Of a DNA stretch of 8,227 nt, positions 1 to 6,660 are shown piece after piece. Under the pieces are notes generated by a model that saw nothing but the letters and a program-made list of their open reading frames with translations, had not been told where the DNA came from and searched no databases. Origin of the DNA: Puniceicoccales bacterium (GTDB taxonomy: Bacteria; Verrucomicrobiota; Verrucomicrobiia; Opitutales; LL51); contig JAIRZB010000042.1 in the NCBI GenBank assembly GCA_031267435.1, positions 1 to 8,227 on the forward strand, written 5' to 3'. Position 1 is the first letter of the stretch; each line of letters starts with the position of its first letter. The position numbers were made by a program, and so were the translations under genes.

Positions 1-28
1 TTGTTAAATATTTTTTTTTTTTTATAAT
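1..28 (+). promoter_or_regulatory. Predicted sigma70 promoter with T-tract spacer, upstream of the giant gene
   Basis: TTGTTA at 1-6 (4 of 6 matches to the -35 consensus) and a perfect TATAAT at 23-28 are separated by 16 bp. Twelve of those 16 bases (11-22) are T, and the run continues into the first base of the -10 box, giving 13 T in a row. Transcription would be expected to begin near 34-36, only 2-4 nt before the ATG at 38, so the transcript would be almost leaderless. A GGTGA at 30-34 is in good register for a Shine-Dalgarno site but would be only partly transcribed from this promoter. It becomes relevant if a second promoter lies upstream of the window. The T run could instead be the tail of a terminator for a gene before position 1; no stem is visible in the few bases available. 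Confidence 0.55.
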
Positions 29-37
29 TGGTGAACC

Positions 38-3000
38 ATGTTCAATTCTCGGATTGATAATCAATCGCCTCATGTGGCTTCTTCGGTGAAAGTTTCTGCG
101 ACTTCTGATACCGATGGGGCAGAGAAAATTTGTCAAATACCTCCTACAACTTCTGAACTCATCAAAGCTAAAGGAGCCATGCGCAGGGTACCTAATTTAC
201 GAAAATCTCAACAACTTGTTGATAAGGGCGTAAAACGGGCAGATGGCCTGCCGACAAAACCAAGTTCTTTGGCTTCCACGGAAAAAACGGAAGCTAAGCC
301 TACTTTATCGGGAAGTACTACTTTACCGGGAAGTACTACCGCTGAAAAAACGGCAGAAACTCAAGGAGCAAAATTACAGACATCTCCGGCAATGCCATCG
401 GAAATCGATTTATCCAAAGAAGATGTTCTATTTGCGAAGGCAGAGGAAGCAATTGGTTTCGTTTTAAACCCGGAAAATGCGGGGAAAATTTCTCGTTTTT
501 TCATAGGTAAAAGTAAAAATCCCATTGATGAAATCGCAAGAAATCCGGATTTACAGAACAAATTACGGGAAATTAAAACGGAACTAGAAGCAATTCGTTC
601 CCAGAGTGGGTTAACGGATGAGGCACATCTTGAAGAGTTAGGCAAGCTTCGTTTGCTCCTCCAAGAGGCAAATAATTTGATTAAAGAAGGAAAGATTGAT
701 GGTGTTTTTCCCCAATTTATTCAAGGCGTTGCGGAGTTCATCAATGTTTCCATTGTAAATCGTGTTGCCGAAGAAACTCTCCAAAGACTAAAACCAAAAA
801 TAGAGGAAAAATTGCGTAACGCAAGTGATGTAATTTCACTTTCTCTGGGAGTTTTTGCGCATTCTCCCAAGACTGCGGGTTCTCCGGGAGCATATGCTGG
901 GGGAGGTGTTCACGCTACTTTGACGGCAGATCATGGAAAAAATACTCTATTTAAAACCGACATAGAAGCTGGAATTTCTGTGTCGGCTGGTTTTGGTTCC
1001 AAACTTGATTCCGGGCTTAGGGCAAAAATGGAGCTCAATGCCATTTTCACGACCATGTATGCTTCCGTTGAACAATTCATTGATTTCGAGGGTTTGGCAG
1101 ACTTCGAAGGATTTATGTTTAAAGCCAAAAAACACCTCGTTGGAACATTAAATGATCATGGGAGTGTGAAAGCAATAGCATCGCAAGCATTGTTCATTGA
1201 TAGTGACCTGAAGAATATGGAAGAGGAAGCATCATCCGCACGGCATGAATTGCAAAGCGCGGAAAGAAAAGGCCTGTTAGCTACGGGAGATATTGAAAAC
1301 TTCCTGCGAATGACCGGAATGATTTCCCATGATATTCACGTTGAACGGTCACACATTACAAAGACTGCACCGCCTATGACAAAAACAAGTATTCAGGCAA
1401 AGGCCACTTTATCGGCCGAACTTTCCGATGTTTTCAATAAAATGGGTTTAGAAGTTTCGGCGAGTGGCACCCATTCAACCGTTAAAGCACCCCGTCATTA
1501 TTTAGCATTACTTAATAGTGATTGTTCTCCAAATGCAAATTTGACTGCGGAGGAAGTCAAAACCGCCATTGACACGCATAAGGATTATGATCGTTCAGGG
1601 GTATATGTGACGGATAGCGAGAAGGTTGCTGCGGCTTCAGTTGCGATACTTTCGTCGCATTTGAAAGATTACAATTCTGTTTTACAATCACTAGCCAAAT
1701 GTGAAAATAAAAAAAGTGATATAGGCCAACTGGAAGGCGATATAAAGCAACTTAAAAAAAATATGGAGCAACTTAAAAAATCACAAAAAAAGAAAAAAGT
1801 GGGACAGGAAGAAAGTATAAACCAGTCTAAAAAGCAATTGGAAAAATTGAGTAAGCAATTGGAAGAATTGAAAAAAGAATATAAAGAAGAGAAGCCGGCT
1901 AGAGATGAGCTGAGGGCAAGAAAAAAAGCCTATGAATCGCAGCTTTCTCCTAAATCTTTTATCCGTTCAGAAGGCCGCCTTGGAGTGCTAAAATCCTGCA
2001 TTGTGACCGTTGCCAAGCTCAGAGAGCATATCAAGGGGGAGGAAGGTTTGCATGCTTGTGAAAAAATGTTTCAAGAATTAAAGACATTGGAATCTCTTTT
2101 GGAATTTTCAAAGAATAAGGATTCCCGATCGGGAACAGTAATGCAAAAAACGGAGTCCGGTTCTATCAGTGGAGAAATTTCTGGAATGGCACACATAGGG
2201 GATTGTTCTGTCAGTGTGCGAGGAAATGAATGTTCGGGTAGCCCATTTTTGAGCGAAAATGGAAAATTTCTTTCATTGGAAGTCAGTGTACCGTTATCAT
2301 CATTCGACGATCTTAAAGCCGTAGGGGACTGGGTTAAGGGTGGAAGGACCAAATTGAAAGAAGATGGAAAGAGTCCGGCGGAGGAACCCCTTCTTTCGGA
2401 GGAGAATCCTGATGGCAGCGACCATGGAGGCTCGATGGCGGTAACGATTGCAAAAAGTGCTATCAAGGGTCCCATAGCGAATATCATAGCCGATGTGAGC
2501 CATGCGAAGAATGTAGTCAGTGATGTGGCCGATGGAATAGGTCCTCTGCCGCCAGCAAAGCCCGGCTTAATGGAGGATGTGGCGGGCAGAATAGGGATGG
2601 ATGGAGTGCTAAAACAAGCGGGCGAAGTAGTGGGCATAACTTCTCGAGAAGCTCCCCATAGAAAAGTAAAGGCACAGCTGACATATGTGGAGCCCAATAG
2701 ATCTAAGGCGGGAGAAGTTAGAGCTCTGCCTGGAAAAAAATCTCCAATTTTAAGAGATGCTCCCACTTGGGTTACTCAATATACTGAATCCCTGTCGACA
2801 AAATCTTCGGAAAAAACGGTGACAGTTGGAGGACCCGTTGGGTCAGTGAAAGGAGGAATGTCAGGGGAAACTCAAGTGGGCGATACGGTTCAAACATTTG
2901 GGACAGATACGGCGAGTCATATCATATCCGAATTCGATAGAGCAGAAAGAGGAGACCTCGGTACTTGGAATACTTTGATAGAAACTCATCCGGAGGAATT

Positions 3001-3289
3001 GGCCGAAATGTTTCGAAATCTAGCCAAAAGTGATTCGGGGATTTTGTATGAATTGCAAGGCCTTTACAATGCCAATTTAAAAAATGTTAGTGGCGATGCA
3101 AAAACGGAATGTGCAAAACTTTTTAAGGAATTATTGGACAATTGCGATGGATTTTCGCGGGGAGAAATCGATCCGCAAGTAGCACTTAAATCCCTTGAAA
3201 AGGTTTTGAAATTCAACTATGACCATAGTTCTTCAGTCCATTTTAATCAAGCATTTGACTTGAAGAAAAAGTCTAAGTCTAAACATTAA
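38..3289 (+). CDS. Giant hypothetical protein, beta-patch and coiled-coil architecture; possible secreted or effector-like protein
   Basis: I do not recognise the family of this 1083-residue protein. Residues 1-125 are hydrophilic and rich in Ser, Thr, Lys and Pro, probably disordered, and contain a duplicated six-residue unit at 89-100. Residues 126-265 look mainly helical. Residues 265-350 form an alternating polar/hydrophobic, Gly- and Ser-rich patch (for example AGISVSAGFGSKL at 311-323), with similar beta-like patches near 450-485, 705-750 and 875-955. Residues 555-635 are a Lys/Glu/Gln coiled coil with heptads such as QLKKNME. The last 120 residues look helical and end in a basic KKKSKSKH tail. 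There is no signal peptide, lipobox or transmembrane helix, so export, if any, would need a leaderless route such as type III secretion. The Ser/Thr-rich N-terminus is compatible with that but does not prove it. ATG 38 is supported by the promoter and by GGTGA three bases upstream. The gene ends in TAA, and the next gene has its own promoter. A structural or cell-envelope scaffold protein is an alternative. Confidence 0.85.
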   Translation: MFNSRIDNQSPHVASSVKVSATSDTDGAEKICQIPPTTSELIKAKGAMRRVPNLRKSQQLVDKGVKRADGLPTKPSSLASTEKTEAKPTLSGSTTLPGSTTAEKTAETQGAKLQTSPAMPSEIDLSKEDVLFAKAEEAIGFVLNPENAGKISRFFIGKSKNPIDEIARNPDLQNKLREIKTELEAIRSQSGLTDEAHLEELGKLRLLLQEANNLIKEGKIDGVFPQFIQGVAEFINVSIVNRVAEETLQRLKPKIEEKLRNASDVISLSLGVFAHSPKTAGSPGAYAGGGVHATLTADHGKNTLFKTDIEAGISVSAGFGSKLDSGLRAKMELNAIFTTMYASVEQFIDFEGLADFEGFMFKAKKHLVGTLNDHGSVKAIASQALFIDSDLKNMEEEASSARHELQSAERKGLLATGDIENFLRMTGMISHDIHVERSHITKTAPPMTKTSIQAKATLSAELSDVFNKMGLEVSASGTHSTVKAPRHYLALLNSDCSPNANLTAEEVKTAIDTHKDYDRSGVYVTDSEKVAAASVAILSSHLKDYNSVLQSLAKCENKKSDIGQLEGDIKQLKKNMEQLKKSQKKKKVGQEESINQSKKQLEKLSKQLEELKKEYKEEKPARDELRARKKAYESQLSPKSFIRSEGRLGVLKSCIVTVAKLREHIKGEEGLHACEKMFQELKTLESLLEFSKNKDSRSGTVMQKTESGSISGEISGMAHIGDCSVSVRGNECSGSPFLSENGKFLSLEVSVPLSSFDDLKAVGDWVKGGRTKLKEDGKSPAEEPLLSEENPDGSDHGGSMAVTIAKSAIKGPIANIIADVSHAKNVVSDVADGIGPLPPAKPGLMEDVAGRIGMDGVLKQAGEVVGITSREAPHRKVKAQLTYVEPNRSKAGEVRALPGKKSPILRDAPTWVTQYTESLSTKSSEKTVTVGGPVGSVKGGMSGETQVGDTVQTFGTDTASHIISEFDRAERGDLGTWNTLIETHPEELAEMFRNLAKSDSGILYELQGLYNANLKNVSGDAKTECAKLFKELLDNCDGFSRGEIDPQVALKSLEKVLKFNYDHSSSVHFNQAFDLKKKSKSKH
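302..337 (+). repeat. 18-bp tandem duplication inside the giant gene
   Basis: Two consecutive copies of ACTTTAYCGGGAAGTACT lie at 302-319 and 320-337 and differ at one base (T308 versus C326). The unit is in frame and encodes TLSGST followed by TLPGST at residues 89-100, in the disordered N-terminal region. The single mismatch suggests a fairly recent duplication; copy number may vary between strains. Confidence 0.8.
1746..1864 (+). repeat. Heptad-length (21-nt) DNA repeats encoding a coiled coil
   Basis: AGCAACTTAAAAAA occurs at 1746-1759 and again at 1767-1780, an offset of exactly 21 nt. AAGCAATTGGAA occurs at 1832-1843 and 1853-1864, again offset by 21 nt. Twenty-one nucleotides are seven codons, one coiled-coil heptad, and the encoded stretch (about residues 570-612) reads as Lys/Glu/Gln/Leu heptads. 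The coiled coil therefore shows duplication at DNA level as well as a periodic protein pattern. The stretch also contains runs of eight A (1754-1761) and seven A (1785-1791). Confidence 0.7.
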
Positions 3290-3307
3290 AATTTATGTAA
3301 TTTGTTT

Positions 3308-3338
3308 TTGACATTTATTCGGAAACTTTTACTATAAT
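3308..3338 (+). promoter_or_regulatory. Predicted sigma70 promoter for a leaderless glgC transcript
   Basis: A perfect TTGACA lies at 3308-3313 and a perfect TATAAT at 3333-3338. Their spacing of 19 bp is longer than ideal. TACTAT at 3330-3335 gives a 16-bp spacing with 4 of 6 matches and is an alternative -10. With either choice the start point falls around 3342-3346, at or just before the glgC ATG at 3346. No Shine-Dalgarno sequence precedes that ATG; the bases before it read AATATGAAAA. The 56-base spacer 3290-3345 holds no convincing terminator hairpin for the gene upstream. Confidence 0.65.
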
Positions 3339-3345
3339 ATGAAAA

Positions 3346-4614
3346 ATGGAAGATGTGGTGTGTGTAATTATGGGAGGAGGAAGAGGGACGCGTTTGTTTC
3401 CTTTGACTAAGGACCGCTGTAAGCCTGCGGTTCCCCTCGCCGGTAAATATCGCCTCGTCGATATCCCCATCAGCAATTGTATCAATTCGGGATTCAAAAA
3501 TATTTATATTTTAACTCAATTCAATACCCGCTCCCTCCACACGCATATTAGCAATACCTATAAGTTTGATTCGTTTGGCGGCGGTGGGATTGAAATTTTT
3601 TCAGCGGAACAAACGGGCGATGGTATCGGCAACTGGTACGAGGGTACCGCCGATGCCGTGCGTAAAAATCTTCGCTATTTTCGAGCTGGCCCAGAAGGCC
3701 TCGTCGTTATCCTTTCCGGGGACCAACTCTATCGCATGGACATCGCCCAGCTCCTCCAGCACCACGTCAATACCTCCGCCGAAGTAACCATCGCCGCTAA
3801 GGCCATTGCCAACGAAAATATTTCCGCTTTTGGTGTGATGCGTGTGCAAAATGATCTATCCATTGCGGAGTTTGTAGAAAAACCAAAGGATCCCAACCTA
3901 ATCGATTCCCTTTCGCTCAAAGGAGAGCTGCAAAAATATCTTAGGTATCCCAGCAAAAAACCTTGCTCCCTCGCTTCCATGGGTATCTATGTTTTTAAAA
4001 TGTCAATTTTACAAAAAGCACTGGAAGAAAGTGGTAGTGATTTTGGAAAAGAAATTATTCCCATGTTGCTGGGAAAAGTCGCCATGAAAGCCTACGTTTT
4101 CGATGACTATTGGGAAGATATCGGTACGGTACGCTCTTTCTTTGAAACCAATCTCATGCTCACCAATCTTGTGCCTGAATTTAATTTTTTCGATGCCAAT
4201 AGGCCCATTTATACCCAGCAAAAAACGTTACCCGCGGCTAAAATCAACGGATGTAACATGCATAGGGTACTCGTCGCCGACGGTGCCATTATCTCCGATG
4301 CAACTCTGAAACGTTGCGTCATCAGCGAGCGCTCGGTCGTTGGCAATAATTCGGAACTGGAAAATGTATTAATGTTTGGTGCGGATCACTTCGAGGACAT
4401 TGGCCGAGATACGGCATTGCCTAGCTTTGGTATTGGAAAAAATTGTAAAATCAAAAACAGTATCATTGATTGTAACGTTCGCATTGGCAATTGCTGCGTT
4501 CTCTCCCCTGAAAATAAACCTTTAACCTATGATTATTCAAATGACATTTATATTCGCGACGGCGTTCTTTGTGTTGGCAAAAATGCGATCATTGAAGATG
4601 GCACCATATTTTAG
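3346..4614 (+). CDS. glgC: Glucose-1-phosphate adenylyltransferase (ADP-glucose pyrophosphorylase)
   Basis: This cytoplasmic enzyme makes ADP-glucose and pyrophosphate from glucose-1-phosphate and ATP, the committed and usually allosteric step of bacterial glycogen synthesis. The nucleotidyltransferase signature GGGRGTRLFPLT is at residues 10-21 and is followed by KPAVPLAGKYRLVDIPISN at 26-44. The metal-binding aspartate lies in SGDQLYRMD (124-132), the sugar-phosphate lysine in FVEKP (176-180), and DDYWEDIGTVRSFFETNL is at 253-270. The C-terminal third, from about 300, is the left-handed beta-helix domain. Its end, GVLCVGKNAIIEDGTIF (406-422), resembles cyanobacterial and plant enzymes, where a lysine here helps bind the 3-phosphoglycerate activator; equivalence of Lys412 is inferred. 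The length of 422 residues is normal. The start fits the family, and the gene has its own promoter. The 5' part has markedly more C-ending codons than the rest. A 53-nt gap separates it from the kinase gene. Confidence 0.96.
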   Translation: MEDVVCVIMGGGRGTRLFPLTKDRCKPAVPLAGKYRLVDIPISNCINSGFKNIYILTQFNTRSLHTHISNTYKFDSFGGGGIEIFSAEQTGDGIGNWYEGTADAVRKNLRYFRAGPEGLVVILSGDQLYRMDIAQLLQHHVNTSAEVTIAAKAIANENISAFGVMRVQNDLSIAEFVEKPKDPNLIDSLSLKGELQKYLRYPSKKPCSLASMGIYVFKMSILQKALEESGSDFGKEIIPMLLGKVAMKAYVFDDYWEDIGTVRSFFETNLMLTNLVPEFNFFDANRPIYTQQKTLPAAKINGCNMHRVLVADGAIISDATLKRCVISERSVVGNNSELENVLMFGADHFEDIGRDTALPSFGIGKNCKIKNSIIDCNVRIGNCCVLSPENKPLTYDYSNDIYIRDGVLCVGKNAIIEDGTIF

Positions 4615-4667
4615 ATTGACCGATGATTGGTTAACACTACTAAAGTATCGTTTTTCTTATTTTAGAT

Positions 4668-5558
4668 ATGCTATTACAGATGGTTCAGATTTTTGCGCAA
4701 ATCGTCATTTCGTCTTTGGGACAAGAGGAGGGGATAGCTCAAAGGTGGGGGCAAGATTTAGGGATTAGTAGATATGGATCATTTTTGAAAAAAGGAATAG
4801 AAATGTTGAACGATAGCATAAATTTTTTAAAAGAGGAAAGATATAGGAAACTTGTTAACGATGGTAAGCTTATTGCGTCCTTCCAATCGACTATGTTATT
4901 TTGTCGTATTTGGAGCCGTCTTTTGGAGAATAGTAAAAGAATTTTATTTCCGGTAGAGGTCGTTTGGATAAACGGTGCTCCCGGGTCAGGAAAGGGAACC
5001 AATACGCGTAATGTAATGCGTGCATTAAACATTTCTGCGCGACCGATTATTGTCAGTGATCTATTGAATGACGATAAATTTAAGGAAAAGATCGATAGGG
5101 GAATGCTTATCGATGATGAAGAGGTTACCTATGCTGTTTTTAAGTGTATGGTAGAAAGTAGCCATAGTGGAAGCATCATAGTAGACGGTTTTCCACGCAC
5201 AATTATGCAAGTGGAATGCATACAACTTTTACAGGCACAGCTCAATCCAGATTCCATACATATGATTACCGTGGTGCTATTAATTGATGAAAGAACAAGC
5301 ATTCAGCGGCAAATAGCTCGGGGAAAAGAGGCCATAGAATATAATGCGAAGATTGCTGAGAACGAGGGTGAAAGAAAAGAGGTACGTAAAACGGATAAAG
5401 ATCCCGAACTTGCACGTCACCGCTACAATGAATTCTGTGAAAAAACCCATCCCGCATTGAAATTGCTCAAAAAATTTTCGGATTATTACGAAATTAATGC
5501 CAAGGGGTCCTTCGATGAGGTCCACGATTATATCATAAGCACTTTCAAAAAGAAATAG
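4668..5558 (+). CDS. Adenylate kinase-family nucleoside monophosphate kinase, divergent form with N-terminal extension
   Basis: This enzyme probably transfers a phosphate between ATP and a nucleoside monophosphate, most likely AMP. The P-loop WINGAPGSGKGT is at residues 100-111 and the adenylate-kinase hallmark DGFPRT at 173-178. An ARG motif (217-219) opens a short LID-like segment, and RKTDKDPELARHRYNEF (240-256) corresponds to the usual Arg-rich strand and helix after the LID. The NMP-binding motif normally read as TGDMLR is here VSDLLND (129-135), so the AMP-contacting arginine is missing. The P-loop, normally near residue 10, is preceded by about 100 residues of extension. From memory, such extended kinases are typical of Verrucomicrobia and relatives. 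The start is uncertain. ATG 4668 has no Shine-Dalgarno site. ATG 4803 (Met46) has AGGA six bases upstream and would give 251 residues. The frame is open from 4644 and looks coding, so I keep the longer form. The 53-nt spacer before it (4615-4667) shows no clear promoter. prfA follows 22 nt after its stop, so the two are probably cotranscribed. Confidence 0.88.
   Translation: MLLQMVQIFAQIVISSLGQEEGIAQRWGQDLGISRYGSFLKKGIEMLNDSINFLKEERYRKLVNDGKLIASFQSTMLFCRIWSRLLENSKRILFPVEVVWINGAPGSGKGTNTRNVMRALNISARPIIVSDLLNDDKFKEKIDRGMLIDDEEVTYAVFKCMVESSHSGSIIVDGFPRTIMQVECIQLLQAQLNPDSIHMITVVLLIDERTSIQRQIARGKEAIEYNAKIAENEGERKEVRKTDKDPELARHRYNEFCEKTHPALKLLKKFSDYYEINAKGSFDEVHDYIISTFKKK
4793..4796 (+). promoter_or_regulatory. 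Shine-Dalgarno site that may set the kinase start at 4803
   Basis: AGGA at 4793-4796 sits six bases before an in-frame ATG at 4803 (Met46 of the longer reading). It is the cleanest ribosome-binding site in the window and argues for a shorter 251-residue kinase, or for two translation starts. Confidence 0.45.
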
Positions 5559-5580
5559 TTAGAAAAAACAGATTTTCCAT

Positions 5581-6660
5581 ATGCCACAGCTACCCGATAT
5601 TAGGCCATTTGAGGAGCGTTTCAAAGCCCTCGATGGTCAGTTGTTAGCCCACGATTTTTTTTCCGATCGCAAAAAAGCAGCCCAGATATCCCGTGAACAT
5701 CAAAAGTTGTCCTCGCTGCTTGAAAAATATCGCCGCCATTTGAAGCTTTCGGATAGTATGCGCGAAAATCAAATGCTATTGAAAGATGCGGACCTTGATC
5801 CGGAATTGAAGGCGCTGGCGGTGGAAGAAATAAACGATGCGGAGCGATTGCTCGAAGATTTAGAAAATGAAATACTCATTGATATGCTGCCGCCCGATGA
5901 AAATAATTCGCGCAATACAATTATTGAAGTGCGCGCCGGAACGGGTGGCGATGAGGCAAGTTTATTTGCGGCGGATTTGTATCGCATGTATACAATGTAT
6001 GCGGAGCGGGTAGGGTGGAAAATTGAACTGATGGGATCCAGTGTCTCGGAGTGCGGTGGCCTAAAGGAGATTAATTTTTTAGTGAGCGGTGAGGAAGTTT
6101 TCAAGCGTTTGAAATTTGAAAGTGGCGTACATCGAGTGCAACGCGTACCGACGACGGAAGCCAATGGTCGCATACACACTTCGGCGGCAACCGTGGCCGT
6201 ATTACCGGAAGCGGAAGAAGTAGACATTCAAATTTTTCCGGAGGATTTGGAAATTACCGTTTGCCGTGCGAGTGGTCCCGGGGGGCAGGGTGTAAATACA
6301 ACGGATTCCGCCGTTCAAATTGTACATAGGCCGACGGGAATGATGGTAACCTGTGCCGATGAACGTTCACAGCAAAAAAATAAGGTAAAGGCCCTAAAAG
6401 TTTTGCGTTCCCGACTGTTGCAGCAAAGGGAGGAAGCGGAACGACAAAAATATGCTGAAAATAGAAAAAATCAGGTCGGTTCCGGTGACCGTTCGGAACG
6501 CATTCGTACCTATAATTTTCCCCAAAATCGCCTAACGGATCACCGCATTGGTCTCACGCTTTACAGTCTACCGCAGATCATGGATGGCGATCTCGATGTG
6601 CTTCTCGATGCCCTCATTCGTGAGGATTATAAAAGGAAAATAGAAAATTTATCGAAATAG
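5581..6660 (+). CDS. prfA: Peptide chain release factor 1 (RF1)
   Basis: RF1 recognises UAA and UAG stop codons in the ribosomal A site and triggers hydrolysis of peptidyl-tRNA. The 359 residues match the usual length. The catalytic GGQ is at residues 234-236 within SGPGGQGVNTTDSAVQ (231-246). The codon-reading PxT tripeptide is PTT at 190-192 in HRVQRVPTTEANGRIHTS (184-201); E. coli RF1 has PAT. The conserved AGTGGDEASLFA (119-130) and SGDRSERIRTYNFPQNRLTDHR (301-322) segments are also present. RF2 is excluded because the SPF tripeptide is absent and the PxT context is RF1-like. No clear Shine-Dalgarno site precedes ATG 5581, which is 22 nt after the kinase stop, so translation may depend on readthrough from that gene. 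The prmC methyltransferase gene that often follows prfA is absent; a convergent gene follows instead. Confidence 0.97.
   Translation: MPQLPDIRPFEERFKALDGQLLAHDFFSDRKKAAQISREHQKLSSLLEKYRRHLKLSDSMRENQMLLKDADLDPELKALAVEEINDAERLLEDLENEILIDMLPPDENNSRNTIIEVRAGTGGDEASLFAADLYRMYTMYAERVGWKIELMGSSVSECGGLKEINFLVSGEEVFKRLKFESGVHRVQRVPTTEANGRIHTSAATVAVLPEAEEVDIQIFPEDLEITVCRASGPGGQGVNTTDSAVQIVHRPTGMMVTCADERSQQKNKVKALKVLRSRLLQQREEAERQKYAENRKNQVGSGDRSERIRTYNFPQNRLTDHRIGLTLYSLPQIMDGDLDVLLDALIREDYKRKIENLSK

Noticed and set aside
1..23. T run as the tail of an intrinsic terminator of a gene before the window
   Set aside because: Not excluded, but no stem is visible in 1-10 and the flanking TTGTTA and TATAAT boxes are correctly spaced for a promoter, so the promoter reading is preferred.
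38..400. Signal peptide or autotransporter/adhesin N-terminus for the giant protein
   Set aside because: The first 120 residues are hydrophilic with no hydrophobic core, cleavage site or lipobox.
830..1160. AvrE/DspE-like beta-barrel effector assignment for the beta-rich patches
   Set aside because: Only the general alternating pattern is similar; I see no specific family motif and the protein is much shorter than typical members, so no name was given.
2071..2766. 231-codon open frame on the - strand within the giant gene
   Set aside because: It lies wholly antisense to a continuous 1083-codon frame, shows no recognisable motif, and its Ser/Pro/Phe-rich product looks like a reverse-complement shadow of the Glu/Lys/Gly-rich sense protein.
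3290..3307. Intrinsic terminator after the giant gene
   Set aside because: Only a four-base ACAT/ATGT pairing with AT-rich surroundings is present; the following T run is interrupted and merges into the glgC -35 box.
4615..4667. Promoter for the kinase gene in the glgC-kinase spacer
   Set aside because: TTGACC at 4616-4621 is a fair -35 but no good -10 lies at 16-18 bp; TAAAGT at 19 bp is weak.
5769..6227. 152-codon open frame antisense to prfA
   Set aside because: prfA is unambiguous across this stretch, and the Ser-rich antisense product has no family features.
5581..6660. Release factor 2 instead of RF1
   Set aside because: The PxT tripeptide and its context match RF1, the SPF tripeptide of RF2 is absent, and there is no programmed frameshift near the start.
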